Position numbers and translations under genes: made by a program
Notes under the pieces: model-generated
The model's input: the letters and a program-made list of their open reading frames with translations, nothing else
What the model was told of the DNA's origin: nothing
Database searches by the model: none
NCBI RefSeq assembly: GCF_900090315.1
Contig: NZ_FMHZ01000002.1
Coordinates: 186,001 to 250,000 of the forward strand
DNA: 64,000 nucleotides
Origin: Micromonospora citrea
GTDB taxonomy: Bacteria > Actinomycetota > Actinomycetes > Mycobacteriales > Micromonosporaceae
Direction of reading: 5' to 3'
In this document: positions 51,846 to 60,408 of the stretch, in pieces
How positions within the stretch are numbered: the stretch's first letter is position 1
Layout: every line of letters begins with the position of its first letter

Positions 51846-52550
51846 GTGAAGCGTGAGCAGTCGCCCGTGTTGCCCGGCAGCGGCGCCACCGACTACGCAC
51901 GCTACATGCGCACGGAGGCGCTGCTCGACCTCCAGCGGTCCCCCGCCGAGATGATCCACCGTGACGAACTTCTGTTCCAGGTGGTGCATCAGTCCACCGA
52001 GCTCTGGCTCAAACTGGCGGCGGCCGAGGTGACCGAGGCGAGCGCCCGGGTCGGCGCCGACAGACTGGCCGAGGCCGAGGCGCTGCTGGCCCGGGCGACG
52101 CTCGCCGTGCGGCTGGTCACCGACCAGTTGGAGATGTTCCGCCATCTGTCCCCTGTGGACTTCCAGGCGATGCAGCCCGCGCTCGGTAACGGCTCCGGGG
52201 CAGAGTCACCGGGCTGGCGACACACCCAGGCGGCCAGCCGGCAACTCGGCCGCGCCTTCACCGCCTGCCTCGTCGAGCGGGCAATTCCGGTCGAGCGGCT
52301 GTGCCCGGCGGACCCGGCGGACCCGGTCCACCGCCTGGCCGAGGCGATGGTCGACTGGGACGAGCAGGTGTCGCTGTGGCGGGCGCGGCACTACCAGGTC
52401 GCCCTGCGGGTCGGCGGTCACGCCCCGGCCGGCACCCCGGGCAGCGCGGCGACCATGCTGGCGAAGCTCGTCGGGCACCGGTTCTTCCCCGATTTGTGGC
52501 AGGCCCGGCGTCACCGCGCAGCCGACGATTTCGGTGCCGCCCGACCCTGA
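51846..52550 (+). CDS. Tryptophan 2,3-dioxygenase-superfamily protein, first copy
   Basis: A compact heme protein of 234 residues with the tryptophan-dioxygenase fold. Hand alignment to Xanthomonas TDO places the distal His at His48 (ELLFQVVHQSTELWLKL, with Phe44), and the axial heme His at His183 (WRARHYQVALRVGG). The Arg that binds the substrate carboxylate (Arg117 there) reads Gln111 (VDFQAMQPALGNGSG), and the GTGGSSG loop is changed to HAPAGTPGS. So indole-ring oxidation is plausible, but of a modified or carrier-bound substrate. GTG 51846 follows AAAGG; ATG 51831 is the alternative. Confidence 0.85.
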   Translation: MKREQSPVLPGSGATDYARYMRTEALLDLQRSPAEMIHRDELLFQVVHQSTELWLKLAAAEVTEASARVGADRLAEAEALLARATLAVRLVTDQLEMFRHLSPVDFQAMQPALGNGSGAESPGWRHTQAASRQLGRAFTACLVERAIPVERLCPADPADPVHRLAEAMVDWDEQVSLWRARHYQVALRVGGHAPAGTPGSAATMLAKLVGHRFFPDLWQARRHRAADDFGAARP

Positions 52551-52622
52551 GATTCGCACTCGCCGGCAGTGACCGGCCTCACCCAATTGTGGTGCCGACC
52601 CGGAAGCGTCGAGGGGCGATTC

Positions 52623-53885
52623 GTGTACGAATTGACGAGCTGGTTGTCCGGTACGGCCGACCCACGGACGTTTCCCTACCCGACGGTGCTGCGCGAATTC
52701 CACCGGGTCGGCAAACACTTCGTCGAAAAGAAACTGCTCGCCGTGCTCGACGAGACCCGGGCGAGAATGGCCGGTACGCCGGCGGTCACCGGCGACGACG
52801 GGACCCGGCTGTTGACCGACTTCCTCGACGTGGCGCTCGACAAGTGGGACGGCCGCTACGACTACCGCAGCTACCTGGCCCTGCGCCTGCTGCGGCTGCC
52901 CTGCGGGGCGGCCGACCCGCCCCCGGCCGGGGACGACGTCACCGCGCGACGCGCCCGTGACCGGCTGATGGTCCGCCTGATCGCCGACGCGGTGGCCTTC
53001 GAACTGGCCGCCGCCTCCGGCGCCACCGACCTGCTCCCAGAGCAGCGTCCAGGGCCGCCGGTGGTGACCAAGCGCTGCCGGCTCGGCGTCCGGGCCGCCT
53101 TCCCCGCACTGGACCGCCTCGGCCTGGCCGGGGCGATCACCGGCGAGCCGGCGACCGCCGCCGCCGCGCTGCACGGCGCCGCCGCCGGCCTCGACGCCGA
53201 CGGGGACCCTCCGCTGCGGCTGAGCATGCTGCCGGTCCACGTGACCCACGACGAGTACCTGTTCATCCGGGTGCTCCAGGCGTACGAGTGTCTCTTCGCC
53301 GGGGTCGCCGACGAGTTGCGTGCCACCATCGCCGCGCTGGCCGGCGTCGACCCCCGCCCGGCGGCCGACCGGCTGGGACACGCCCGGGAGCTGCTCGCCA
53401 CCGCAGGTCCGCTCTTCTCGCTGCTGGCCACCATGCGGGCGGAGTCGTTCCGGACGTTCCGGCAGTACACCGAGGGAGCCAGCGCCATCCAGTCGCGCTC
53501 CTACAAGCTCGTGGAGTCGCTCTGCCGGACGCCCGAAGAGGGCCGGTTGGACTCGGTCGCCTACCGGTCGGTGCCGGAGGTGCGTGCCGCGGTGCGGGCC
53601 GGCCAGCCGACGATCGACGAGGCGTACCGGTCGGCCGTGCGTGCGGGCAGGCTCGACGGCGCGGAACGCGCGCTGGTGGCGCGGCGAATGGAGGCGTTCG
53701 CCGGAGCCCTGTCGCAGTGGCGGCGCACCCACCATCGGATCGCCGCCCGGATGCTCGGTCCCCGCTCGGGCACCGGCTACACGGAGGGCACACCGTACCT
53801 GGCGGCGGTCCGCGCCGTACCCGTCTTCACGGCCGTCACCACCGACGCCCGCCCGGTCGACCCGGTAGGGAGCCGCACCACGTGA
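52623..53885 (+). CDS. Tryptophan-dioxygenase-like protein, second, longer copy
   Basis: A 420-residue protein whose C-terminal half is TDO-like. Residues 206-225 (HVTHDEYLFIRVLQAYECLF) align with the distal-pocket helix, but the catalytic His position is Leu218. The carboxylate-binding Arg is kept (Arg280, ESFRTFRQYTEGASAIQS), as is the axial heme His (His370, WRRTHHRIAARMLGPRSGTG). The first ~200 residues are an extra, mostly helical domain not recognised. GAGGGG before GTG 52623 favours this start; GTG 52569 would add 18 residues. It overlaps the next gene (GTGA). Confidence 0.8.
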   Translation: MYELTSWLSGTADPRTFPYPTVLREFHRVGKHFVEKKLLAVLDETRARMAGTPAVTGDDGTRLLTDFLDVALDKWDGRYDYRSYLALRLLRLPCGAADPPPAGDDVTARRARDRLMVRLIADAVAFELAAASGATDLLPEQRPGPPVVTKRCRLGVRAAFPALDRLGLAGAITGEPATAAAALHGAAAGLDADGDPPLRLSMLPVHVTHDEYLFIRVLQAYECLFAGVADELRATIAALAGVDPRPAADRLGHARELLATAGPLFSLLATMRAESFRTFRQYTEGASAIQSRSYKLVESLCRTPEEGRLDSVAYRSVPEVRAAVRAGQPTIDEAYRSAVRAGRLDGAERALVARRMEAFAGALSQWRRTHHRIAARMLGPRSGTGYTEGTPYLAAVRAVPVFTAVTTDARPVDPVGSRTT

Positions 53886-55060
53886 ACCGATCCGACCCGA
53901 CGCCCGGACCCGTCGAGCCCGGGTGCCTCGACACTGCCACGCACGCCGCGCTGCGCGCCGAATTCCCGCTGCTGCAGACGTGCGTCTACCTGAACAACAA
54001 CTCCACCGGCGCGGTGCCGAGGGGCGCCGAGCGGGTGCTGCACGACTACTGGGAGACGCTGCGCACCTGGCGGGACGACGTGTGGCAGGGCTGGCACGTC
54101 GGCCTCGACCGGTACGCCGACGCGGTGGCCGCCCTGATCGGCGCACCGCCGGGCAGCGTCGTCACCGACGCGAACCTCAGCGCGCTGCTCGCCCGGGTGG
54201 CCTCCTGCTTCGACTACCGCCCGCCGCGCGACCGGGTCGTCACCACCGACCTGGAGTATCCGACGGTGCCGTTCGTCTTCCGGGCGTTCGGCCGTTACGG
54301 CGCCCGCCTCGACGTGGTCGGCGCGGGCGGGCCCCACCTCGACCAGGACGCCCTGGAGGCGCGCGTCGACGAGCGGACGCTGCTGGTCTGCGTGTCGCAC
54401 GCCAGCTTCACCTCCGGCGCCACCGTCGACCTGCCCCGCCTGGTCGCCCGGGCCCGCGACGTCGGCGCGCTGGTGGTGGTCGACGCCTTCCAGACCGTGG
54501 GGGTGGTGCCGCTGGACGTCACCGCCCTCGGCGTCGACGTCGTTCTCGGCGGCGCCCACAAGTGGCTCTGCGGCGTCGGCACGGCCTTCCTCTACGTCCG
54601 CCCGGACCTGGTGCCGGAGTTGGCGCCGGCGGCCACCGGCTGGCAGGCCGGCGACCGGGCGCTGACGTTCCAGCCGTCCACCGGCTGGGCACCCGGTGCC
54701 CGGCGGTTCGCCGGCGGCACCCCGTACCCGTTGACCTCCCTGGTCTCGCAGGTCGGCCTGGACCTGTTGGCCGGGATCGGCACCGACACCATCCGGCGGC
54801 ACTCGCTTGCCCTCACCCAGCGGGTCCTGGATCGGGCCGGCGAGGCCGGGATCGCGGTGGCGAGCCCGACCGCGCCGCACCGCCGCGGCGGCGTGGTGTG
54901 CCTGGACGTTCCCGACGGCGAGGCGGTGAAGCGGCGGCTGGCCGCCCGCGGCCTGATCTGCAGTTGGCGCGGCTACCTGCGGGTCGGCCCGCACGTCTAC
55001 AACACCCTCGACGAGGTCGACGCGTTCATGGACGCGTTGGACAAGGAGCTGCACCGGTGA
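53882..55060 (+). CDS. Class V PLP enzyme (kynureninase/isopenicillin-epimerase-like)
   Basis: A 392-residue PLP-dependent fold-type I enzyme. The Schiff-base lysine is Lys227 in DVVLGGAHKWLCGVGTAFLYVRP. Other marks are YLNNNSTGAVPRGA, TDANLSALLARVA and VVVDAFQTVGVVPLD. Behind two TDO-like genes a kynureninase-type cleavage of a kynurenine product is the natural guess, but desulfurase, epimerase or lyase roles occur in the same family. GTG 53882 overlaps the previous stop, and its own stop overlaps the next gene. Confidence 0.8.
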   Translation: MNRSDPTPGPVEPGCLDTATHAALRAEFPLLQTCVYLNNNSTGAVPRGAERVLHDYWETLRTWRDDVWQGWHVGLDRYADAVAALIGAPPGSVVTDANLSALLARVASCFDYRPPRDRVVTTDLEYPTVPFVFRAFGRYGARLDVVGAGGPHLDQDALEARVDERTLLVCVSHASFTSGATVDLPRLVARARDVGALVVVDAFQTVGVVPLDVTALGVDVVLGGAHKWLCGVGTAFLYVRPDLVPELAPAATGWQAGDRALTFQPSTGWAPGARRFAGGTPYPLTSLVSQVGLDLLAGIGTDTIRRHSLALTQRVLDRAGEAGIAVASPTAPHRRGGVVCLDVPDGEAVKRRLAARGLICSWRGYLRVGPHVYNTLDEVDAFMDALDKELHR

Positions 55061-56088
55061 CCGTCACCCTGTCCCCCCGGGCCCTGATGAGCCTGCTCGC
55101 CAACGGTCCCAAGGCGATGGACGTGCTGGAGACGGCGTTCGGCATGGGCCTGATCGACGCGCTGGAGCCCGGGCCGGTCCGCCTCGACGCGCTGGCAGCC
55201 CGGCTCGGGGTACGCCCGCTGCGGCTGTACAAGTTCCTCGACTGTCTGGAGAGCCTGGGCTTCGTGACGCGCGACGAACCCGACGACGACATCGGCGCCA
55301 CCAGCTACCGGGCCGTACCGGGGCTGCGCCACGCGATCGCCGCGGTGGTCGGCCCCGGCGCTGTCGAGCGTGACCGGGACCGCTACCCGTGGCGGCGACT
55401 GCACGGCCGGCTGCCGGAGAGCCTGCGCGGCCAGGTCAGCATCGGCGACGACGACTTCGCCTGGCCGCCGAAGACCGACGCGCAGACCGCCGACTTCGAA
55501 CGCAGCATGGCGGTCGGGCTGGGACCGGTGATCGAGGCGGTGCGGCGGCACGCCGACCTGCTGTGGTCGGACCGGCGCCGGTTGCTGGAGGTGGGCGGCG
55601 GCGACGGGACGCTCGCGGCGCACATCCTGGACACCGCGCCGGGCCTGCGGGCCGACGTGTACAACCTGCCGGCGGTGGCGCCACTGGTGGCGGCCACCCG
55701 GTCGGCGCGGGGGCACGCCGAACGGCTGGGGTTCGTCGGCGGCGACTTCCTGGCCGAACCGCTGCCCCGCGGGTACGACGCGATGTCGTTCGTGCGGGTG
55801 CTGCACGACTGGCCGAACGAGGTGGCCCGCCGCCTGGTGGAGCAGGCGTACGCGGCGCTGGAGCCGGGCGGGCTGTTGCTGATCTGCGAGGAGTTCCGCA
55901 CCCCGGACCGGCTGGCCATGCAGTTCTTCTGGAGCTACTTCCTCATCGGCGTGGACAGCTGTGTCAGCCGGCTGCGCGAGGCGGAGTTCTACACCAGGCT
56001 CCTCACCGACGTCGGCTTCGAACGGGTGGGGATGCTGCCCGGCGCCTGGGAGCTGGTGGTCGCGTACAAGCCGGCCCCGGCCGCCTGA
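55057..56088 (+). CDS. SAM-dependent O-methyltransferase
   Basis: A 343-residue methyltransferase of the plant-COMT/actinomycete natural-product type. An N-terminal dimerisation winged helix (MDVLETAFGMGLIDAL ... LAARLGVRPLRLYKFLDCLESLGFV) precedes the Rossmann domain with SAM motif LLEVGGGDGTLAAHIL, VRVLHDWPNEVARRLVEQAYAAL and LLICEEF. It probably methylates a phenolic or enolic hydroxyl of the cluster product. It is the last of four overlapping genes. Confidence 0.88.
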   Translation: MTVTLSPRALMSLLANGPKAMDVLETAFGMGLIDALEPGPVRLDALAARLGVRPLRLYKFLDCLESLGFVTRDEPDDDIGATSYRAVPGLRHAIAAVVGPGAVERDRDRYPWRRLHGRLPESLRGQVSIGDDDFAWPPKTDAQTADFERSMAVGLGPVIEAVRRHADLLWSDRRRLLEVGGGDGTLAAHILDTAPGLRADVYNLPAVAPLVAATRSARGHAERLGFVGGDFLAEPLPRGYDAMSFVRVLHDWPNEVARRLVEQAYAALEPGGLLLICEEFRTPDRLAMQFFWSYFLIGVDSCVSRLREAEFYTRLLTDVGFERVGMLPGAWELVVAYKPAPAA

Positions 56089-56236
56089 CACGGCCGGTCC
56101 GGCAAGGGCGGCTCCGTCCACTGGGGAGGATCGGGGCCGCGAGCACTGGCCTGCGCCCTGTACCGTGTGACGCACCCCTGGCAGAACCGCCCGGCGCCCT
56201 CGGCCCGGGCAGACGACATCTGACGTGAGGGCGCGC

Positions 56237-58843
56237 ATGACGGCCGCCGACTTCGGCGTCGACCCGAGCACCGCGACCGACCCGGAGCAGTACGTCATGC
56301 TGCTGCGTCGCGTCCGCGACCAGTCGGGCCTCGCATATCGTGAGATCGCCCGCCGCGCGCAACGCAACGGGGACGTGCTGCCGGCGAGCACCCTGGCGAC
56401 GATGCTGGGCCGGTCGACGCTGCCCCGCCGCGATCTGGTGTCGGCGCTGCTGCGGGCCTGCGACGTGCCGGACGACCGCGCGTCGGCGTGGCTGGCGGTC
56501 TGGGGCCGGCTGGCCGCCGCCCGTGCGGCGACGACGCCGCCCAGTCGGGAGCGGCCGTCGGGCCGGCCCGGACACTCCCCGGTCGGTCCGGTCGCCCGCG
56601 TCACCGGTCCGAGCGGTCCCGTCGCCGCGCCCGACACCGACGGTGGCGGGCCGACGTCCCACACGCAGCGCTCCGCCGCCCTCCGCCTGATCCCGGCAGG
56701 CGGCGGAATCGGGTCGGCCGGCCGGGAACCGGGGCGGGCCGCCGCGTCCGGCGGGGGGGGGCGGGACCGGACCGTGTTACGGGGTCTGCCGTCGCCCGCC
56801 GTCAGCGAGCCGCTGCCGGAACAGGGCGGTTCGGGGGCACCGGTCCCCTATCAACTGCCACCGGCGCCGCCGTTGATGACGGGCCGCTCGGCAGAGGTCG
56901 GTCGGCTGCTCGCGGCGACGCAGGCCGACGCCGCGGTGTGCCTCCTCGAAGGCGCCGGCGGGGTCGGCAAGTCCGCGCTCGCCCTGCACGTGGCGCATCG
57001 GATCGTGGGGCGTTACGGCGGCGGTTGCCTCTACGCCGACCTGCGCGGGGCCACCGACGGCGTCGCGGCGGCCGACCCCGCGGACGTGCTGGGCCGGTTC
57101 CTGCGGGCGCTGGGCGTGCCCACCGTCCCCGCCTCGCTCGACGAGGCTTCGGCGTTGCTGCGCACCTGGACCGCCGGGCGGGGCGTGCTCGTGGTGCTGG
57201 ACAACGCCGCGTCGGCGGCGCAGGTCCGACCGCTCCTGGCCAGCGGGCCCGGGTGCGCCACGATCGTCACGAGCCGGTGGGTGCTCGCCGACCTCGACAC
57301 GACGGCCCGGATCCGCGTCGACCCGTTGTCCGACGACGCGGCGCTCGACCTGCTCACCGGGCTCACCGGTGCTCACCGCGTGCAGGCGGAGCCCGCCGCG
57401 GCCACGACGGTGGTCCGCCGGTGCGGCGGCTTGCCGCTGGCGTTGCGGATCGTCGGCGCCCGCGCCGCGGCCCGGCCCGACGCCTCACTCACCGGCCTCG
57501 CCGAGCGGATGGACGACGAGGGCCTGCGGCTGGACGTCCTGGAGGTCGGTGACCTGTCCGTACGGGCCAGCCTGCACCTGGGCTACCAGGTGTTCGGAGA
57601 CGCGCGACAGGGCGAACGCCGGCAGGCGGCCCGGCTCTTCCGGCTCGCGGCGCTGCCGGACTGGACGCACCTCACGCCGTACGGCTGCGCGGCGCTGGCC
57701 GACCTGCCGGTCGCCGCCGCCGAGCGGGCCCTGGACGCCTTGACCGACGCGCACCTGATCGAGTCGGCCGGGGGTGGCCGGTACCGGTTCCACGACATCG
57801 TCCGGCTCTACGCCCGGGAGCGGGCGCTGGCGGTGGACGACCCGCACCACCGGGAGGCGGCCCTCGGCCGTCTGACCGCGTGGCTGCTCGCGGTCACCGT
57901 CCGCGCGGCGCGGCTGCTGTATTCGGACGAGCGGTTCGGCATCGACGAGCCGACCGGCCCGACCCGCCCCGGCCCGCCCCTGTGCGACACGACCGACGCG
58001 TGGGCCTGGTTCGAGCGGGAGCACACCAACCTGTTGCTGGTGGCCCGTCAGCAGGCCGCGGCCGGACGGACCCTCACCGGGGTCCGCGACCTGGCCCTCG
58101 TGGCGGCCAAGTTTCTCGACTACGCCGGACACATCGCCGAACAGCAGCAGTTCGGCCACCTCGCCGCCGCGGCGGCGAGCCGATGTGGCGACCGCTCGGG
58201 CGAGGCGGCCGGCCTCAACATCGTCGCCGTCGCGCTGCTGCGCCAGGGCCGGCTCGAGCAGGCGATTCCCATCCTGGAGCGGTGCCTGGTCGTCCAGCGC
58301 GCACTCGGCGACCGGAGCCGGGAGGCCGCCATCCTGAACAACCTCGGAAACGCTCTGCGCGACAGCGGCGACCTGACCGGCGCCCTGCACCACCTGCAGT
58401 CGGCCCTGGCCATCCGGCGACAGCTCGGTCACCGGCACAAGGAGGGGTCGGTGCTCGACAACCTGGCCCTGGTATACCAGCGTCTCGGCGACCACTCCCG
58501 GGCCATCGCCTGCCACGAGGCGGGACGCGCCATCGCCGACGGCGGCACCGATCCGCTACGCGAGGCACAGGCGCTGGTCAACTTCGCCGAGACACTGCAC
58601 GCCTGCGGTGACCATCGGGAGGCGATCGCCCGCGCGACCGAGTCGCTGGAGATCTGCCGACGCTACGAGCACCGGCGGGGCATCGGCCTGGCGCTCCAGA
58701 TGCTCGGCAACGCCCACGCGGGCCTCGGACACCGCGCCGTGGCCCGCCGACACTGGCGGGAGGCCCTGGACCGGCTCGACGGACTGGACCCGCAGGCGTG
58801 CGACCGCCTGCGCGCTGCCCTGGCGCCGGACACGACCCCCTGA
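56237..58843 (+). CDS. HTH–NB-ARC–TPR regulator
   Basis: An 868-residue STAND-type ATPase regulator. The N-terminal 75 residues resemble a helix-turn-helix (LAYREIARRAQRNGDVLPASTLATMLGRSTLPRRDLVSALLRAC). A disordered linker includes a run of nine G bases (56753-56761). The NB-ARC ATPase has P-loop GAGGVGKSALAL (Lys245), hhhLDNAAS and sensor TIVTSRW, followed by C-terminal TPR repeats (AAILNNLGNALRDSGDLTGAL, SVLDNLALVYQRLGDHSRAI). It is in the same direction as the methyltransferase and likely the pathway regulator. ATG 56237 has a GAGGG site; GTG 56225 is possible. Confidence 0.88.
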   Translation: MTAADFGVDPSTATDPEQYVMLLRRVRDQSGLAYREIARRAQRNGDVLPASTLATMLGRSTLPRRDLVSALLRACDVPDDRASAWLAVWGRLAAARAATTPPSRERPSGRPGHSPVGPVARVTGPSGPVAAPDTDGGGPTSHTQRSAALRLIPAGGGIGSAGREPGRAAASGGGGRDRTVLRGLPSPAVSEPLPEQGGSGAPVPYQLPPAPPLMTGRSAEVGRLLAATQADAAVCLLEGAGGVGKSALALHVAHRIVGRYGGGCLYADLRGATDGVAAADPADVLGRFLRALGVPTVPASLDEASALLRTWTAGRGVLVVLDNAASAAQVRPLLASGPGCATIVTSRWVLADLDTTARIRVDPLSDDAALDLLTGLTGAHRVQAEPAAATTVVRRCGGLPLALRIVGARAAARPDASLTGLAERMDDEGLRLDVLEVGDLSVRASLHLGYQVFGDARQGERRQAARLFRLAALPDWTHLTPYGCAALADLPVAAAERALDALTDAHLIESAGGGRYRFHDIVRLYARERALAVDDPHHREAALGRLTAWLLAVTVRAARLLYSDERFGIDEPTGPTRPGPPLCDTTDAWAWFEREHTNLLLVARQQAAAGRTLTGVRDLALVAAKFLDYAGHIAEQQQFGHLAAAAASRCGDRSGEAAGLNIVAVALLRQGRLEQAIPILERCLVVQRALGDRSREAAILNNLGNALRDSGDLTGALHHLQSALAIRRQLGHRHKEGSVLDNLALVYQRLGDHSRAIACHEAGRAIADGGTDPLREAQALVNFAETLHACGDHREAIARATESLEICRRYEHRRGIGLALQMLGNAHAGLGHRAVARRHWREALDRLDGLDPQACDRLRAALAPDTTP

Positions 58844-58929
58844 CCGCCGCTGACGGGCAACGCCCTCCCGGGTGTCGGAGCCACCCGGAGGTCCAGGCAG
58901 GTCGGGCAGCGTGCCGGCCCTCGCCCTGC

Positions 58930-60408
58930 TCAGCAACGTATCCGTGGAGGCAGCCGAACGTCGGCGGGGCCGTCGCGGTCCAGGTAGGTCGACTCGGCGA
59001 AGGTCAGGAAGCGCTCCGCGTCGGCCGCGGTCGAGGCCAGGCCGAAGGAGACGCGTACCGCCCCGCCGGTCGGCAGCCCCAGTGCGGCGAGATGCTGGTC
59101 GATCGTCCCGGCGTGGGCGAGATCCGTGCGGCGCAGGGAGCGCCGGCTGATCCCGAAGGCGGCCTCGGCCGCGCCCGGGTTGCAGAAGCAGCCCGTACGC
59201 AGGGCGAAGCCGGCCGCCGACGACTCGAACGCGACGAGCCGCTCGTCGACGAGCGAACCGTCCGGGTAGCGGAAGTTGAACGCCACGGTGCCACCCCGGG
59301 CGTCGCCCGTCGCGGGCCCGTAGACACCGACGAGTGGCCGGCCGTTGCGGTGCCGCAGCGCGGTCAACTGCTCCAGCAGCCACCCGGTGAGCAGGCCGAC
59401 CCGGGTGTGGACGAGGTCGACGCCGATCGAGTCGAGCCAGCGCAGCCCGAACTCCACGTCGGGAAGGCTGAGGAAGTTGAGCGTGCCGTCCTCGAACCCC
59501 GACTCGTCAGCCATCGGCTGGTGCCAGTCGCCCTGGACGCTGACCGCCCGGATGGTGCCGCCGGCGAACCAGGGGCGGCGCAGCCGGGCCAGCGCGTCGC
59601 GCCGGGCGAGCAGCGCCCCCACCCCCGTGGGATAGCCGAAGAGCTTGTAGAAGCTCAGGCAGACGAAGTCCGGCCGCACGGTGCCCACGTCCAGCCGGTT
59701 CGTCGGGGCGAAGGCGGCGGCGTCGAGCAGCACGTCGTACCCGTGCCGGCGGGCCAGGTCCACCCACTCCAGCGGATGCTGCACGCCGGTGAAGTTGCTC
59801 TGTGCCGGATAGGCGAGAAGCCCCGCGGGGCCGGACCCGCGCCACCGGGGGCGGCCGGTTGGCCCACGTCGGCTGGCGGTCAACGCGGCGATCAGGTCGG
59901 ATTCGGCCACGCGCAGGTCGGGGCCGGCCAGCGGCACGTAGCGGACCGGGGCGCGGGCCGCGCGCGCGTACTCCCGGATGCCGTTGACGGAGTTGTGGTT
60001 GTCCCAGGTCAGCACGAGCGGGCGGTCGCGGCCGAAGTCGTACGCCTCGCCCACCAGGCGGCAGGCGCCACTGGCGTTCGGGGTGAAGACGACCACGTAC
60101 TCGGCCGGGTCGGCACGGAAGAAGTCGAGCACCGCGCGGCGGGCCGAGGCGACCAGTGTGCCGGTCGCCTCGGAGGTGGGGTTCTCCGAGTGTGGATTGC
60201 TGTACGGGCCGGCGAGCAACCGGTCGTGGTGGGCGACGATCTGTGCCCGCGCGGCCACCCCGGCACCCGTGTAGTCGAGGTAGACACGACCGTCGCGGTC
60301 GAGGTGCCGATACTCGGTGGCGCGCAGGTGGTCGATCCGGGCGGTGCTCGCGTACCCGGCGGCAGCGGCGAGGCGCACGCCGGCCGCGGACGCGTGGCCC
60401 TCAGCCAT
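58930..60408 (-). CDS. Molybdenum-cofactor-sulfurase-like class V PLP enzyme
   Basis: A 492-residue PLP enzyme strikingly like the desulfurase domain of MoCo sulfurases: VYLDYTGAGV, YSNPHSENPTSEAT, FTPNASGACRLVGEAY, the Schiff-base Lys255 in LSFYKLFGYPTGVGALLA and the persulfide-type Cys in ALRTGCFCNPGAAE. The C-terminal MOSC domain is absent. It could take sulfur from cysteine for the product, or act as a lyase or aminotransferase. Its ATG lies within the end of the adenylation gene (8-base overlap), so it belongs to that operon. Confidence 0.8.
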   Translation of the reverse strand: MAEGHASAAGVRLAAAAGYASTARIDHLRATEYRHLDRDGRVYLDYTGAGVAARAQIVAHHDRLLAGPYSNPHSENPTSEATGTLVASARRAVLDFFRADPAEYVVVFTPNASGACRLVGEAYDFGRDRPLVLTWDNHNSVNGIREYARAARAPVRYVPLAGPDLRVAESDLIAALTASRRGPTGRPRWRGSGPAGLLAYPAQSNFTGVQHPLEWVDLARRHGYDVLLDAAAFAPTNRLDVGTVRPDFVCLSFYKLFGYPTGVGALLARRDALARLRRPWFAGGTIRAVSVQGDWHQPMADESGFEDGTLNFLSLPDVEFGLRWLDSIGVDLVHTRVGLLTGWLLEQLTALRHRNGRPLVGVYGPATGDARGGTVAFNFRYPDGSLVDERLVAFESSAAGFALRTGCFCNPGAAEAAFGISRRSLRRTDLAHAGTIDQHLAALGLPTGGAVRVSFGLASTAADAERFLTFAESTYLDRDGPADVRLPPRIRC

